In this document: piece by piece, positions 9,301 to 20,032 of the stretch
How the letters are laid out: every line of letters starts with the position of its first letter
Numbering within the stretch: the stretch's first letter is position 1
DNA from: Gordonia jacobaea
Lineage (GTDB): Bacteria; Actinomycetota; Actinomycetes; Mycobacteriales; Mycobacteriaceae
Assembly: GCF_001186365.1 (NCBI RefSeq)
Contig: NZ_LDTZ01000017.1
Span: 124,001 to 188,000, forward strand
Direction: 5' to 3'
DNA length: 64,000 nucleotides
Notes under the pieces: generated by a model
What the model was told of the DNA's origin: nothing
Databases searched by the model: none
The model's input: the letters and a program-made list of their open reading frames with translations, nothing else
Made by a program: the position numbers and the translations under genes

Positions 9301-9735
9301 GTCAACGCCGCGGATTGGTGTGCCAGTGCGACATTCTCGCTGTGCTATTGCTCGGAGGATCTGTGATGAGCCGCTGGTCAACACCATTTCCAAACATGCC
9401 TGCTCGGAGGTCAGTGTTTCACACGTTCTGGCTCTTCGCGCGTCCCCGTATCGGGGCCAGTTTTTCACCCTCGCATTACCCGCTGTCGCCCACTCAACTT
9501 GAGTATGCGCCCGCTCGCCCCGGCAGGGTTCCTCTCACAAGTGGACCTCGAGGCCGGACAAAACTCGAGCGAGCCCGCCTCCAAACAGACGGGATTAGCG
9601 CAATCGGGGATCTTCAAATCTCATGTCCCGCCGGCGCCGATAATGCCGAACAGCGACCTCCCACGTACACAAAAACAGAGGTCAAACCGGATTCACCAGC
9701 TTGACCCCTGCAGCAAATTTGCGATGAACTGCTCG
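9301..9735. other. Island edge without a convincing gene
   Basis: These 435 bp lie between the winged-helix gene and the 3' end of tRNA-Leu. Short frames exist, including one overlapping the preceding stop (9297-9704), but they are Arg/Pro-rich and show no domain. No integrase, direct copy of the tRNA 3' end, or IS end is visible. Confidence 0.5.
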
Positions 9736-9821
9736 TGGTGGGCGAAGGGGGACTTGAACCCCCACGTCCCGAAGGACACTGGCACCTGAAGCCAGCGCGT
9801 CTGCCATTCCGCCACTCGCCC
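9736..9821 (-). tRNA. tRNA-Leu (CAG)
   Basis: The minus strand folds as a class II tRNA. The acceptor GGGCGAG pairs with TTCGCCC, the discriminator A at 9739 is followed by an encoded CCA (9736-9738), and the D-arm and long variable arm of tRNA-Leu are present. The anticodon stem CTGGC/GCCAG encloses loop TTCAGGT, giving anticodon CAG. The T-arm is GGGGG TTCAAGT CCCCC. Its 3' end faces the accessory island at 1-9735, so it is a plausible integration target, although no attR-like duplicate is seen. Confidence 0.97.
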
Positions 9822-9920
9822 GTGGCCGCCGAATTCGGCGGGCATGTCGTCGAACTGGGTAGCTCGACGACTGGAGAACGATAGCAACAATGCGGCGCCG
9901 ATGTAAAACTCGGGCGGGCG

Positions 9921-10062
9921 GGTGGTCTCGACGGGCTCGACCAGCGGCGGTAGCGCTCGACCAGCGGGGGTTGGCTCGATTAGCGGCGTGGTGGTCTCGA
10001 CAAGCTCGACCAGCGGGGCCAAGGCTCGGGCAGCGAGTGGTCTCGACAAGCTCGACCAGCGC
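9921..10062. repeat. Intergenic repeat array 1 (GACCAGCGG family)
   Basis: The region before fhaA contains two full copies of a unit with core TCTCGACAAGCTCGACCAG or one-base variants, plus several partial units ending in CTCGACCAGCGG or CTCGATTAGCGG. On the minus strand the unit reads as a spurious LVELVETT peptide. The same unit recurs at 20804-21099 and 27238-27341. The rest of the tRNA-Leu to fhaA gap is the fhaA leader. Confidence 0.85.
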
Positions 10063-10198
10063 GATCAAGCCCGACCCTGAAGTCATAGTTGAAGCTGCGG
10101 CGGTTGATCTGAGACGGTGTTAGCCGTAAGTATCGGTATCATCAATCAAGGTCACTTGCACGACGACACGCCACCAGGGCTGCGAAGGGAGGTCGACG

Positions 10199-11458
10199 AT
10201 GGGAATCCTGCAACGATTCGAGCGCAAGCTCGAGGGGGCCGTCGACGACGGCTTTGCGCGCGTTTTTGGTGGTCAGGTTGCTCCGCAGGAGATCGAGAAC
10301 GGCCTGCAGCGCGAGGCCGAGGAGTCGCTGGAGAGCCTCGGCGACGGCACGGTGCTGGCGGCGAACAGCTACTCGTTGTTGTTCAGCCCGACCGACCACC
10401 AGCACATCGCCACTGAGTACGAGTTGAACCGCAAGACCTTCTCCAAGCACCTGGAAAACTTCATCGCCGACAACGGATGGCAGACGTATGGAAAGGTCGT
10501 CGTAGAGTTCGACCAATCGCCGTCGTTGCACACCGGTATCTTCCGTGCCCGTGGTCGGGTCGATCCGGATGCGAGCCCGCGTCCGGTCGGATCCGCTACA
10601 GGCGCGGGTAACGATGCTTCAGAACCACCGCGGGCCGCACGTGGTCGGCCCCCGGGGCCGCGAGCCCAGCCGCCGACTTCCGGTCCGCCCCCACAACCAC
10701 ACGCACCACAACAAGTAGGAGTCCCAGCCATGACGCAGAATCCCGGTTACGACCAGCGGCGAGGCGCAGAACCCGCTTACGACGACGCCCGGGGCTACGG
10801 CCAGGGCCAGCAGGAACACGGCCAGGAGTACGCCCAGCAGGGCTACGACTACCAGCAGGGCGGCTACGGACAGGGCTACGAGCAGGCTCCCGGCTACGGC
10901 CAGCAGGGCGGCTACTACCCGGCGCAGGGCCAGCAGCCCGGCTACGGATACGAGCAGGGCTACGAGCAGCAGGGTTACGGACAGCAGCCCGGCTACGACC
11001 AGGGCTACGCACAGCAGCCCGGCTACGGCCAGCAGGACTACGACTACGCCCAGGGCTACCCGCAGCAGGGTTACGACCAGGGCTACGGCCAGCAGGGCTA
11101 CGAGCAGGGTTACGCACAGCAGCCCGGCTACGGATATGACCAGGGCTACGGACACCCCGGTGGCTACGCACCCGCCGCGATCACGCTGCTCCTCGAAGAC
11201 GGCAGCAACCGCACATTCCAGTTGCGTGAGGGCTCCAACGTCATCGGTCGCGGCCAGGACGCGCAGTTCCGCCTCCCCGACACCGGCGTCTCGCGTCGCC
11301 ACGTCGAGATCCGCTGGGACGGCAGCACCGCCATGCTCACCGACCTCAACTCCACCAACGGCACGACCGTCAACGACGTCCAGGTCAACAGCTGGGAGCT
11401 CGCCGACGGCGACCGCATTCGCATCGGTCATTCGGACATCACCGTCCGGTTCCAGTAA
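10199..11458 (+). CDS. fhaA: FHA-domain scaffold protein FhaA
   Basis: The 419-residue cytoplasmic scaffold is recognised and phosphorylated by PknA/PknB, and in mycobacteria it binds phosphorylated MurJ to restrain lipid II export. The N-terminal DUF3662 domain (about 1-125, starting [19 protein letters not shown]) is joined to a C-terminal FHA domain (about 326-419). The FHA phosphothreonine-binding signatures are [19 protein letters not shown] and STNGT. The long linker (about 180-320) is built from Gly-Tyr-Gln units such as [11 protein letters not shown] and QQPGY, making a disordered, tyrosine-rich segment. GGGAGG precedes the ATG. It is the first gene of the wall-growth signalling block, with about 200 bp to fhaB. 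Confidence 0.95.
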   Translation: MGILQRFERKLEGAVDDGFARVFGGQVAPQEIENGLQREAEESLESLGDGTVLAANSYSLLFSPTDHQHIATEYELNRKTFSKHLENFIADNGWQTYGKVVVEFDQSPSLHTGIFRARGRVDPDASPRPVGSATGAGNDASEPPRAARGRPPGPRAQPPTSGPPPQPHAPQQVGVPAMTQNPGYDQRRGAEPAYDDARGYGQGQQEHGQEYAQQGYDYQQGGYGQGYEQAPGYGQQGGYYPAQGQQPGYGYEQGYEQQGYGQQPGYDQGYAQQPGYGQQDYDYAQGYPQQGYDQGYGQQGYEQGYAQQPGYGYDQGYGHPGGYAPAAITLLLEDGSNRTFQLREGSNVIGRGQDAQFRLPDTGVSRRHVEIRWDGSTAMLTDLNSTNGTTVNDVQVNSWELADGDRIRIGHSDITVRFQ

Positions 11459-11660
11459 GACCGGCTGCACCTGCCAGTTAGCCGAATCGGCGCCCGTGGC
11501 ATCGTCTGATGACGCCGGGCGTCGATACACAACTGTCACTTTCGAATGACGGTGATCGGGACTCTGGCCCATAAGATGCAGTCGGGATCCGTTGTCGCGC
11601 GCGAAGCGTCGGCACACGGACGTACTTTGTAGTGACGGATGCGTGGGAGGTGAGGACTAG

Positions 11661-12125
11661 ATGCAGGGCTTGGTTCTGCAGTTGACCCGTATCGGGTTTC
11701 TGGTCCTCCTCTGGTTGTTCGTCTACGCGGTCATCCGCACCCTCCGTGCCGACATCGCCACAGCGTCGGGCTCGCCTCTCTCCCGCTACACCGGGGCCGA
11801 CCGTCGTCGTCGAAAAGCCGCGACGGCCAAGGGGTCGGCGCGCTACCTGGTCGTCACGCACGGCGCACTCGCGAATACGCGCATCACACTGGGTCAGCAG
11901 CCAGTCCTGATCGGCCGAGCCGACGATTCGACGCTGGTCCTCACCGACGACTACGCCTCCGAGCGCCACGCACGGCTCTCGCGCCGCGGCGACGACTGGT
12001 ACGTCGAAGACCTCGGTTCGACGAACGGCACCTACCTCGACCGTTCGAAGGTGACCACAGCCGTGCGCGTCCCGTTGAGCACGCCGATCCGTATCGGTAA
12101 GACCGTGATCGAGTTGCGCCCGTGA
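11661..12125 (+). CDS. fhaB: Membrane-anchored FHA protein FhaB
   Basis: The 154-residue protein has one N-terminal membrane helix (about 9-28, RIGFLVLLWLFVYAVI), a short basic linker, and an FHA domain (about 65-150) with IGRADDSTLVL, SERHARL and STNGTYLD. In mycobacteria this protein (FipA) binds phosphothreonines on division or wall proteins and is a PknA/PknB substrate. The ATG has a strong GGAGGTGAGG upstream. Its stop overlaps the GTG start of pstP, so expression is coupled to the phosphatase. Confidence 0.94.
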   Translation: MQGLVLQLTRIGFLVLLWLFVYAVIRTLRADIATASGSPLSRYTGADRRRRKAATAKGSARYLVVTHGALANTRITLGQQPVLIGRADDSTLVLTDDYASERHARLSRRGDDWYVEDLGSTNGTYLDRSKVTTAVRVPLSTPIRIGKTVIELRP

Positions 12126-13639
12126 CACTGGTGTTGCGCTACATCGCGCGGAGCGATCGTGGGTTGGTCCGCGCGAACAACGAGGACTCGTTCTACGCCG
12201 GCCCTCGACTGCTCGCACTCGCCGACGGTATGGGCGGACACGCGGCAGGCGAAGTGGCCAGCCAGTTGGTCATCCAGGCACTGCGCACACTCGACGACGA
12301 CGAGCCCGGCGGCGATCTGCTCGCCGCACTCGACCGCGCGACCCACCGCGGCAACGCGGCCATCGCCGCACAGGTCGAACGCTCGCCCGACCTCGACGGC
12401 ATGGGCACGACGCTGACCGCGATCCTGTTCGCGGGCAGCAGGATCGGGCTTGCGCACATCGGCGACTCGCGCGGCTACCTCTTCCGCGACGGCGAGCTGA
12501 CCCAGATCACGCGCGACGACACGTTCGTCCAGACCCTTGTCGACGAAGGTCGCATCACCGCCGAACAGGCGCACACCCATCCGCAGCGCTCCCTCATCAT
12601 GCGCGCGTTGACCGGTACAGAGGTCGAGCCAACACTCACGATCCGCGAGGCACGCGCGGGCGATCGGTACCTGCTGTGCAGCGACGGCCTCTCCGACGTC
12701 GTGAGCGAGGAGACCATCTCCGAGACGCTCGGCTCCATCGACGACGAGAAGGAATGCGCCGACCGCCTCATCGAACTCGCACTGCGCGGCGGCGGCCCCG
12801 ACAATGTCAGCGTCGTGCTCGCCGACGTCGTCGACACGCAGTACGGCGAGTCGCGACCCATCGTCGGCGGTGCGGCGGGCGACGACTCCGAGCAGAACTA
12901 CACGCCCGATCCCAAGACCGCTGCAGGTAGAGCCGCAGCACTGCGTCCACCGGCGGCCGCACCCCAGCGCCCGACGATCCTCACCGATGACGACAACGAA
13001 CCCGCGCAGCGTCGAAGTCGTTGGGGCCGTTGGATATTCGCAGGCATTGTGGCGCTGGTCATCGCGGCACTGATCGCTGGCTTCTTCTTGACGCGCGGAC
13101 TGTTGCGCAGCACGTATTACGTCGGCGAGGACAACGGCAAGGTCACCATCTTCCAGGGCTCGCCCGACAAGATCCTCTTCTTCTCGTCGAGCAAGGCGTC
13201 GGAGAAGGTCTGCGTCACCAACGTCGCGACCGACGCCCCGACCGTCAGTTTCCAGTCGGTCGACAGCAAGGACGAGTGCCGCCAGCTGAGCCTCTCCGAC
13301 CTCGACTCGGCGAGCGTGAACACCGTGCGCACGTTCGGGGTGAGCAAAGTCGACCTCGACGACGCCCGCAACCGGGTGCGTCGACTCACCTTCCTGCCCC
13401 TATGCCAACCCGCGCCGAGCACCACCGAGCCCGCCCCGGCGCCGGGTGCGACACCCGGAGCCCCGACACCCGGCACCCCGCCTCCCGCGAGCCCCGCTCC
13501 GAACACCGCACTCCCCGCGCGGTTCACACTGCCGCCGGTCGCCGAGCCGTCGAGTCCGGCACCGTCGTCGACGCCCGCCCCCTCCGCCTCGACGCCTGCG
13601 CAGCCTCAGTTCGACGACGGACCGTGTCGGGAACCGTAG
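12122..13639 (+). CDS. pstP: PP2C-type Ser/Thr phosphatase PstP
   Basis: The 505-residue membrane phosphatase removes phosphates from PknA, PknB and their substrates. The PP2C domain (about 1-238) shows NNEDSFY, LADGMGG, the GTTLTAIL strand, GDSRGYL, CSDGLSDVV and GPDNVSVV, covering the metal-binding aspartates. A juxtamembrane linker leads to one membrane helix (about 301-324, WIFAGIVALVIAALIAGFF). An outer domain of about 110 residues with two cysteines follows, then a Pro/Ala/Ser-rich tail ending FDDGPCREP. The start overlaps fhaB and the stop touches the rodA ATG. The low-complexity outer tail is longer than in M. tuberculosis. Confidence 0.95.
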   Translation: MTLVLRYIARSDRGLVRANNEDSFYAGPRLLALADGMGGHAAGEVASQLVIQALRTLDDDEPGGDLLAALDRATHRGNAAIAAQVERSPDLDGMGTTLTAILFAGSRIGLAHIGDSRGYLFRDGELTQITRDDTFVQTLVDEGRITAEQAHTHPQRSLIMRALTGTEVEPTLTIREARAGDRYLLCSDGLSDVVSEETISETLGSIDDEKECADRLIELALRGGGPDNVSVVLADVVDTQYGESRPIVGGAAGDDSEQNYTPDPKTAAGRAAALRPPAAAPQRPTILTDDDNEPAQRRSRWGRWIFAGIVALVIAALIAGFFLTRGLLRSTYYVGEDNGKVTIFQGSPDKILFFSSSKASEKVCVTNVATDAPTVSFQSVDSKDECRQLSLSDLDSASVNTVRTFGVSKVDLDDARNRVRRLTFLPLCQPAPSTTEPAPAPGATPGAPTPGTPPPASPAPNTALPARFTLPPVAEPSSPAPSSTPAPSASTPAQPQFDDGPCREP

Positions 13640-15079
13640 ATGTCGCAGCCGTCGAATCCGCAAGCGCAGCACGCGCCGCCGCGTGAACCGGCCCGCCAGA
13701 CCGGGCGCACCGTCGAGATGATCCTGTTGATCTTCGCGATCGGTGTGGTGACGATCGCCTTGATCATCGTGCAGGCCGCGCAGGGTCAATCGTTGACGTG
13801 GGATCTTCTCAAGTACGTCGCCGCCTACACGGTGCTGTTCGCGATCGCGCACCTCGTCGTACGGCGGTACGCGCCCCACGCCGATCCGGTGCTGCTGCCA
13901 ATTGTGGCCGCGCTCAACGGAATCGGGCTCGTGCTGATCCACCGCCTCGACCTCGGGTCGGGTCCGCGCGGCGAAGAGATCAGCCCGACCGAGCAGACCA
14001 ACAACGCCGATCAGCAGCTGTTATGGGCGCTGCTCGGCATCATCGCGTTCGCAATGATCCTGATCTTCATCCGCGATCACCGGACGCTCTCGCGCTACGC
14101 GTACACACTCGGCCTCGGCGGCGTGATCTTCCTGGCGATCCCGGCGATCCTGCCGTCGTCGATGTCGGAGATCAACGGGTCGAAGAACTGGATTCGCACC
14201 CCGCTCTTCAACATTCAGCCCGGCGAGTTCTCCAAGATCCTGATCATCATCTTCACCGCGGCGTTGCTGGTCTCCAAGCGCGACCTGTTCACGACGGCGG
14301 GCAAGCACTTCCTCGGCATGGACCTGCCGCGCGCACGCGACCTCGGACCACTGCTGATCGCGTGGCTGGTGACCATCGGCATCTTCGCCCTCGAGAACGA
14401 CCTCGGTGGCCCGCTGCTGATCTTCTCGACGATCCTCGCGATGCTCTACGTCGCCACCGGCAGAGCGGGCTGGGTGGCGATCGGCGTCACGCTTTTCGTC
14501 GCGGGAGCGGTACTCGCGTACCAGTTGTTCCCACATCTGCAGGTGCGCGTTCAGGTGTGGCAAGACCCCTTCGCCACCTTCGACACCACCGGTTATCAAG
14601 TGGGACAGAGCCTCTTCGGGCTCGCGACCGGCGGGCTGTTCGGCACCGGACTCGGCTCCGGCCGGCCCAATATCGTTCCGTTCGCCAATACCGACTTCAT
14701 CATCGCGACCATCGGTGAGGAGCTCGGCCTTGTCGGGCTCACTGCCGTGATGATGCTCTACCTGATCTTCGTGATGCGCGGTCTGCGCACAGGCGTCGCA
14801 GTCCGCGACAGCTTCGGCAAACTGCTGGCAACCGGCCTCTCGTTCACGATGGCCGTGCAGATCTTCGTCGTCGTCGGTGGCGTCACAAAGCTCATCCCGC
14901 TGACCGGTCTCACGACGCCGTTCGTGTCGTACGGCGGGTCGTCGTTGCTGGCGAACTACATACTTCTCGCGCTACTGATCCGCGTGTCCAACGCCGCGCG
15001 CGAACCCGACCCGACGAAGCGTCGGCCCACGCCGAAGCCCATCGAGTCGCTGCCGACACAGGCGGTGCGGCAACCATGA
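13640..15079 (+). CDS. rodA: SEDS peptidoglycan glycosyltransferase RodA
   Basis: The 479-residue polytopic protein is of the FtsW/RodA/SpoVE family that polymerises lipid II for elongation with a partner class B PBP. It has about twelve hydrophobic segments. The conserved loops are [23 protein letters not shown], a [12 protein letters not shown] loop, and the C-terminal [13 protein letters not shown]. The start ATG follows the pstP stop directly, and the pbpA ATG overlaps its stop (ATGA). This places the polymerase and its transpeptidase partner in one translationally coupled unit controlled by the neighbouring kinases. Confidence 0.95.
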   Translation: MSQPSNPQAQHAPPREPARQTGRTVEMILLIFAIGVVTIALIIVQAAQGQSLTWDLLKYVAAYTVLFAIAHLVVRRYAPHADPVLLPIVAALNGIGLVLIHRLDLGSGPRGEEISPTEQTNNADQQLLWALLGIIAFAMILIFIRDHRTLSRYAYTLGLGGVIFLAIPAILPSSMSEINGSKNWIRTPLFNIQPGEFSKILIIIFTAALLVSKRDLFTTAGKHFLGMDLPRARDLGPLLIAWLVTIGIFALENDLGGPLLIFSTILAMLYVATGRAGWVAIGVTLFVAGAVLAYQLFPHLQVRVQVWQDPFATFDTTGYQVGQSLFGLATGGLFGTGLGSGRPNIVPFANTDFIIATIGEELGLVGLTAVMMLYLIFVMRGLRTGVAVRDSFGKLLATGLSFTMAVQIFVVVGGVTKLIPLTGLTTPFVSYGGSSLLANYILLALLIRVSNAAREPDPTKRRPTPKPIESLPTQAVRQP

Positions 15080-16578
15080 ACGCTCCGATCCGCCGGGTGT
15101 CGATGGTGGTCATCGTGATGATCATCGTGTTGCTCGCCAACGCCACCTACGTTCAGGTCTTCAAGGCCGACGCCCTGAAATCCGACCCGCGCAACAACCG
15201 CGTGCTGCTCGACGAGTACTCGCGCCAGCGCGGTGCGATCACCGCTGGCGGCGAGGTCGTTGCGGTGTCGGTGCCCACGGACAGCAGGCTGAAGTTCCTG
15301 CGCAGCTACCCACCCGAGGGTGCCGAGGCGTTCGCGCCGGTGACCGGCTACTTCTCGTACCAGTACGGCAGCACCGAGGTCGAGCGCTACGAGAACTCGT
15401 TTCTCTCCGGAAGCGACGACCGGCTCTTCGGGCAGCGCTTCACCGACATGTTCTCCGGGCGGGATCCGCGCGGCGGCAACGTCGTGACGACGATCAATCC
15501 CCGTCTGCAGCGTGTGGCCTACAACCAGATGCGCAACGGCTGCAGCGGCGGTTGTCGCGGTGCGGTCGTCGCGATAGCGCCGAACACGGGCAAGATCCTC
15601 GCGATGGTGTCGACGCCCAGCTACGACCCGAACAAGCTCGCCAGCCACGACCAGTCGGTGCGCGAGACGGCCTGGTCGTCGTGGAACGACCCCAACGGTT
15701 CGGAGCCGATGCTCAACCGCGCGATCAACCAGCTCTACCCGCCGGGGTCCACGTTCAAGGTGGTCACCTCGGCGGCGGCGCTGCGGGCAGGGGTGTCGCC
15801 CGACGTGCGCCTCACCGCGGCGTCGCAGTTCCCGCTGCCCGACACCACGATCTCGCTACCCAACTACGGCGGCGAGACATGCCCGGAATCGTCCGGCGGC
15901 ACTGTCTCGATGGTCACGGCGTTGAAGTACTCGTGCAATACCGCTTTCGCCGACCTCGTGACGAACAAGATGCCCAACGCGACGTCGAACTTCAAAGACA
16001 CCGCTCGACGCTTCGGCCTCGACGAAGCCGGACCGGAGATTCCGATGCCGGTCGCGCAATCGACCGTCGGCGAGATCCCCGACCGTGCCGCGCTGGCGCA
16101 GTCGGCGATCGGACAGCGTGACGTGCGCCTGACCCCGCTGGAGAACGCGATGATCGCAGCGACCGTCGCCAACGGTGGGGTGCGGATGCAGCCCTATCTG
16201 GTGGATAAACTGCAATCGGCAGATCTGCGCACGCTGAGCACAACTCAGCCGACAACGATTAACGAACCGATCACCTCCGACCAGGCGGCCACGCTGACCA
16301 GCATGATGGTCGAGTCGGAACGGGCAACCGCGGGAGCGGGCGGTCCGGTGTCGATCGCGTCGAAGACCGGCACGGCCGAGCACTCCGACACGAGCGCAGG
16401 TGGCGACTCGGAGACCCCGTACTCCTGGTACATCGCGTTCGGACCGTCGTCGAATCCGCAGATCGCTGTCGCCGTGATCGTGGAGAACGGCGACTACGGT
16501 GTGAACTCGGTCGGCGGAACCGTCGCCGCACCGATTGGACGAGCTGTGATCAACTCACTGGTGGGAGGTGGACGATGA
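15076..16578 (+). CDS. pbpA: Class B penicillin-binding protein PbpA
   Basis: The 500-residue transpeptidase crosslinks peptidoglycan and pairs with RodA. An uncleaved N-terminal anchor (about 9-28, [19 protein letters not shown]) precedes a dimerisation/pedestal region. The transpeptidase domain has SxxK in PPGSTFKVV near 223, SxN as KYSCNTAF near 277, and KTG in IASKTGTAE near 430. All three penicillin-binding motifs are intact. Length matches mycobacterial PbpA. It overlaps rodA before it and pknA after it by ATGA. Mycobacterial PbpA is a PknB substrate. Confidence 0.95.
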   Translation: MNAPIRRVSMVVIVMIIVLLANATYVQVFKADALKSDPRNNRVLLDEYSRQRGAITAGGEVVAVSVPTDSRLKFLRSYPPEGAEAFAPVTGYFSYQYGSTEVERYENSFLSGSDDRLFGQRFTDMFSGRDPRGGNVVTTINPRLQRVAYNQMRNGCSGGCRGAVVAIAPNTGKILAMVSTPSYDPNKLASHDQSVRETAWSSWNDPNGSEPMLNRAINQLYPPGSTFKVVTSAAALRAGVSPDVRLTAASQFPLPDTTISLPNYGGETCPESSGGTVSMVTALKYSCNTAFADLVTNKMPNATSNFKDTARRFGLDEAGPEIPMPVAQSTVGEIPDRAALAQSAIGQRDVRLTPLENAMIAATVANGGVRMQPYLVDKLQSADLRTLSTTQPTTINEPITSDQAATLTSMMVESERATAGAGGPVSIASKTGTAEHSDTSAGGDSETPYSWYIAFGPSSNPQIAVAVIVENGDYGVNSVGGTVAAPIGRAVINSLVGGGR

Positions 16579-18041
16579 GCCTGCAGAACGGCACGATCAT
16601 CGCCGACCGTTATCGCCTGATCCGGCTCATCGCGACCGGCGGCATGGGACAGGTCTGGGAGGCCGTCGACACGCGACTGAACCGTCGTGTCGCGGTCAAG
16701 GTGCTCAAGGCCGAGTATTCCGACGATCCCGAGTTCACCGCTCGCTTCCGCACCGAGGCGCAGACGACGGCCAAGCTGAACAACCCCGGCATCGCGAACG
16801 TCTTCGACTACGGCGAAACGCCCGACCGCGCAGGCGGCGGTCCGCTCGCCTATCTGGTGATGGAACTCGTCGACGGCGAGCCGCTGAACTCAGTGATCTC
16901 ACGGCTCGGACGGCTGTCGCTGACCAACACGCTCGACATGCTCGAGCAGACCGGCCGCGCGCTGCAGGCCGCGCACACCGCAGGCCTCGTGCACCGCGAC
17001 GTCAAGCCCGGCAACATCCTCATCACACCCGCGGGCCAGGTGAAGATCACCGACTTCGGCATCGCGAAGGCGGTCGACGCCGCACCGGTCACCCAGACCG
17101 GCATGGTCATGGGCACGGCCCAGTACATCTCGCCCGAACAGGCCACCGGTGACGAGGCGACGGCGGCGTCGGACGTCTATTCGCTCGGCGTCGTCGGATA
17201 CGAGGCGCTGACGGGGCGTCGACCATTCCTCGGTGATGGCGCGATCACCGTCGCGATGAAGCACATCCGCGAGACCCCGCCGCCGCTGCCTGCGAACGTG
17301 CCTGCGTCGGTGCGCGAGCTGATCGACATCACGTTGTCGAAGGATCCCAAGCAGCGTTATGCCAACGGTGGCGAGTTCGCCGACGCCGTGGCCGCGGTGC
17401 GTGCGGGACGTCGACCTCCTACCCCTGGCGGCGCCGGAGCCATCGGTGCTGCCGGAGCCGCTGCGGCGGGAGCCGCAGGTGGAGCCGCGCTCGCACGCGG
17501 AACCGGCGCGACCCGCGCGATGACGAGCGGTGTGCCGCCCACGGGAACCGCACGCAGCGCGACGCAGGGAACCGGTCGGGCTCCGACGGCATACGGCCAG
17601 ACCTCATATCCGCAGACCTCGTACCACCAAACCTCGTACCCGCAGACCGGCTCGACGCCTCCGTCGAACAACAACAACGGGTGGACCACCGGCCAGAAGG
17701 TGCTCGCGGGTATCGCGGGAGTGCTGCTGCTCGGCGCCATCGGACTGATCGGCTTCTGGCTGGCGAACCTGGATTCGGGATCGTCGGAGACGCCGACGCC
17801 GTCGACGACGGTCACACAGACCACGACCGCTGTCCCGACCACTGCCGAACAGCAAGAACCTGAGACGACGACCCGCGAGCAGACCACGACGACGCGTCGT
17901 CCGACCACCACCGAGCGACCGACGACCGAAGAAGAGACGACCCAACAGGAAACCGAGGAGCCGACCACGACCGATGGCGACTCCGGTGCACCCACCGTGA
18001 CCGGACAGTTCTGTCCGCCCTTCTGTCTGCCGAGCCGATGA
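16575..18041 (+). CDS. pknA: Ser/Thr protein kinase PknA
   Basis: The 488-residue transmembrane kinase regulates cell shape and division. The kinase domain (about 1-270) has the glycine loop IATGGMGQV, the VAVKVLK lysine, [16 protein letters not shown] and SPEQ in place of APE. A Gly/Ala-rich then Tyr/Gln/Thr-rich linker ([12 protein letters not shown]) precedes one membrane helix (about 375-396, [19 protein letters not shown]). The outer tail is very Thr/Glu-rich (about 400-475), ends with two cysteines (CPPFC), and lacks a sensor domain. It overlaps pbpA and pknB by four bases on each side. Confidence 0.95.
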   Translation: MSLQNGTIIADRYRLIRLIATGGMGQVWEAVDTRLNRRVAVKVLKAEYSDDPEFTARFRTEAQTTAKLNNPGIANVFDYGETPDRAGGGPLAYLVMELVDGEPLNSVISRLGRLSLTNTLDMLEQTGRALQAAHTAGLVHRDVKPGNILITPAGQVKITDFGIAKAVDAAPVTQTGMVMGTAQYISPEQATGDEATAASDVYSLGVVGYEALTGRRPFLGDGAITVAMKHIRETPPPLPANVPASVRELIDITLSKDPKQRYANGGEFADAVAAVRAGRRPPTPGGAGAIGAAGAAAAGAAGGAALARGTGATRAMTSGVPPTGTARSATQGTGRAPTAYGQTSYPQTSYHQTSYPQTGSTPPSNNNNGWTTGQKVLAGIAGVLLLGAIGLIGFWLANLDSGSSETPTPSTTVTQTTTAVPTTAEQQEPETTTREQTTTTRRPTTTERPTTEEETTQQETEEPTTTDGDSGAPTVTGQFCPPFCLPSR

Positions 18042-19987
18042 CAGCGACCCCGCACCATCTCTCCGACCGCTACGAACTGGGCGAGACGCTCGGTTTCGGA
18101 GGGATGTCGGAGGTGCACTTCGCTCGCGACCTGCTGCTCAACAGGGACGTCGCGATCAAGGTGCTGCGCGCCGATCTCGCACGTGATCCGTCGTTCTACC
18201 TCCGCTTCCGACGCGAGGCGCAGAACGCCGCGAAGCTCAATCACCCGACGATCGTCCAGGTGTTCGACACCGGCGAATCCGAGACACCCGACGGGCCGCT
18301 GCCGTTCATCGTGATGGAGTACGTCGACGGCGAGACACTGCGAGATGTGTTGCGTGCCAACGGTCCGGTGTCTCCGCGGCAGGCCATGACGTGGATGGCC
18401 GACGTCGCCGCGGCCATGGACTTCAGCCACCGCAACGGGATCGTGCACCGCGACATGAAGCCCGCCAACGTCATGATCGACAAGGCCGGCGCGGTCAAGG
18501 TGATGGACTTCGGCATCGCCAGAGCAATCAGCGACTCGACGTCGACGATGACGCAGACGTCGACCGTGATGGGCACCGCCCAGTACCTCTCGCCGGAGCA
18601 GGCGCGCGGCATCAAGGTCGATCCGCGCAGTGACATCTACTCGATGGGCTGCGTGCTGTTCGAGTTGATGACCGGCGAACCGCCGTTCACGGGTGATTCG
18701 CCCGTCGCCGTCGCCCATCAGCACGTTCACGAGGACCCGCCCTGGCCGTCGTCGATCCGACCGGAGATCCCACGCGAGCTCGACTCCGTGGTGCTCAAGG
18801 CGATGAGCAAGAACAAGGAGAACCGGTATCAGTCCGCCGCCGAACTGCGCGCCGACCTGATCCGCGTGCTCGCGGGCGGCCGCCCGTCGGCCCCGCTGCT
18901 GCTGACCGACGAGGATCGTACGGAGTTCCTCGACACCGGTCCTCGACGCGCGGCGCGCGGCTCGGACGGTGGCGGCACCGGGGGTGGTGGCGGCGACGGC
19001 TCCGGCGGTTCGGACGGCAACGCTCCTCGACGCTCCAGTGACAACACCCCTATTCGACGCCGGTCCCGCGGACTGGTCCTGGGATCGGCCGCGCTCGTGG
19101 TGCTGCTGCTGGCAGGACTATTGCTGTGGTGGGCCCCGTGGGCGTCGGAGAGTGCGCGGCAGATCGCGGTGCCATCGGTGAGTGGACTGTCGTCGCAAGA
19201 CGCCGAGAGCAACCTGCTGCGTGCGGGATTCAAGGTCAAACAGCTCCAGGAACCGAGCCTCGACGTCAAGGCCGGGACGGCCACCAGGTCGGCGCCGGGC
19301 GCGAACGTGCTGGCACCCGACGGCTCCGAGGTGACGCTGTACGTGTCCTCCGGGCCTCCACGGCACCAGATGCCGTCGATGCAGGGCAAGACACCGGAGG
19401 AGGCGACCGACGCGCTGAAGGTGCTCGGATTCACCAACATCCGGACCGACGAGGTCGATTCGACGGCGGCACTCGACGGCAAGGTCGTGAGCACGACACC
19501 CGCGTCCGGAACCAACGCCGCGGTCAACAGCCCCGTCGTGCTGCACGTCGGGTCAGGGCCTCGTCAGGTGACCGTGCGCGACGTCGTCGGTATGCGTGAG
19601 GACCAGGCCCGCACGCTGCTCGAGCAGTCGAATCTGAAGATGGTGGTCGTGCAGGGCGACTCTGATCGGCCTGTCGGCGAGATCATCAGCTCGTCCCCGT
19701 CCGCCGGAACATCGGTGGACGAGGGCAGCACGGTTCAGGTGACGGTCTCGCGCGGCAACCAGTTCACGATGCCCGACCTGCGCGGTCAGACACCCGAGCA
19801 GGCACGCTCGACGCTGCAGTCGCGCGGATGGTCGGACTCGACGCTCACACAGTCGACGAAGGGCGTGCCGCTGGGCAGTCCGGACATCGGCAAGATCGTC
19901 GACCAGCAGCCTGCCGCGGGCTCACAACTGAGCCGCAACGACGCTGTCACCGTGACCGTCGGGCAGCTCAGCCTGTTGCCGAACTAG
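18038..19987 (+). CDS. pknB: PASTA-domain Ser/Thr kinase PknB
   Basis: The 649-residue kinase senses muropeptides or lipid II and controls wall synthesis. The kinase domain (about 1-280) carries [32 protein letters not shown] and an activation loop with several Ser/Thr ([13 protein letters not shown]). A Gly/Ser-rich linker, one membrane helix (about 344-366) and four PASTA repeats (about 374-440, 441-508, 509-574, 575-649) follow, the same number as in M. tuberculosis. It is the last gene of the coupled operon and faces trpG with a 45-bp convergent gap. Expected targets in this window are FhaA, FhaB, PbpA and CwlM. Confidence 0.96.
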   Translation: MTATPHHLSDRYELGETLGFGGMSEVHFARDLLLNRDVAIKVLRADLARDPSFYLRFRREAQNAAKLNHPTIVQVFDTGESETPDGPLPFIVMEYVDGETLRDVLRANGPVSPRQAMTWMADVAAAMDFSHRNGIVHRDMKPANVMIDKAGAVKVMDFGIARAISDSTSTMTQTSTVMGTAQYLSPEQARGIKVDPRSDIYSMGCVLFELMTGEPPFTGDSPVAVAHQHVHEDPPWPSSIRPEIPRELDSVVLKAMSKNKENRYQSAAELRADLIRVLAGGRPSAPLLLTDEDRTEFLDTGPRRAARGSDGGGTGGGGGDGSGGSDGNAPRRSSDNTPIRRRSRGLVLGSAALVVLLLAGLLLWWAPWASESARQIAVPSVSGLSSQDAESNLLRAGFKVKQLQEPSLDVKAGTATRSAPGANVLAPDGSEVTLYVSSGPPRHQMPSMQGKTPEEATDALKVLGFTNIRTDEVDSTAALDGKVVSTTPASGTNAAVNSPVVLHVGSGPRQVTVRDVVGMREDQARTLLEQSNLKMVVVQGDSDRPVGEIISSSPSAGTSVDEGSTVQVTVSRGNQFTMPDLRGQTPEQARSTLQSRGWSDSTLTQSTKGVPLGSPDIGKIVDQQPAAGSQLSRNDAVTVTVGQLSLLPN

Positions 19988-20032
19988 GGCTCGAGCGGTC
20001 GGTTCCTGCAGGGGTCGGCCCAGGCTCGCCCG

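Noticed and set aside
9297-9704. A 135-codon frame overlapping the end of the winged-helix gene
   Set aside because: It is coupled by position, but the composition is Arg/Pro/Ser-rich with no domain and unlike real genes nearby.
10619-11617. A 332-codon open frame opposite fhaA rich in Val, Ala and Leu
   Set aside because: It is the complement of the Gly-Tyr-Gln repeats and FHA domain. The hydrophobic look comes from repeat DNA.
17357-18730. A 457-codon frame opposite pknA/pknB
   Set aside because: It spans the junction of two well-defined kinase genes and has no recognisable features.
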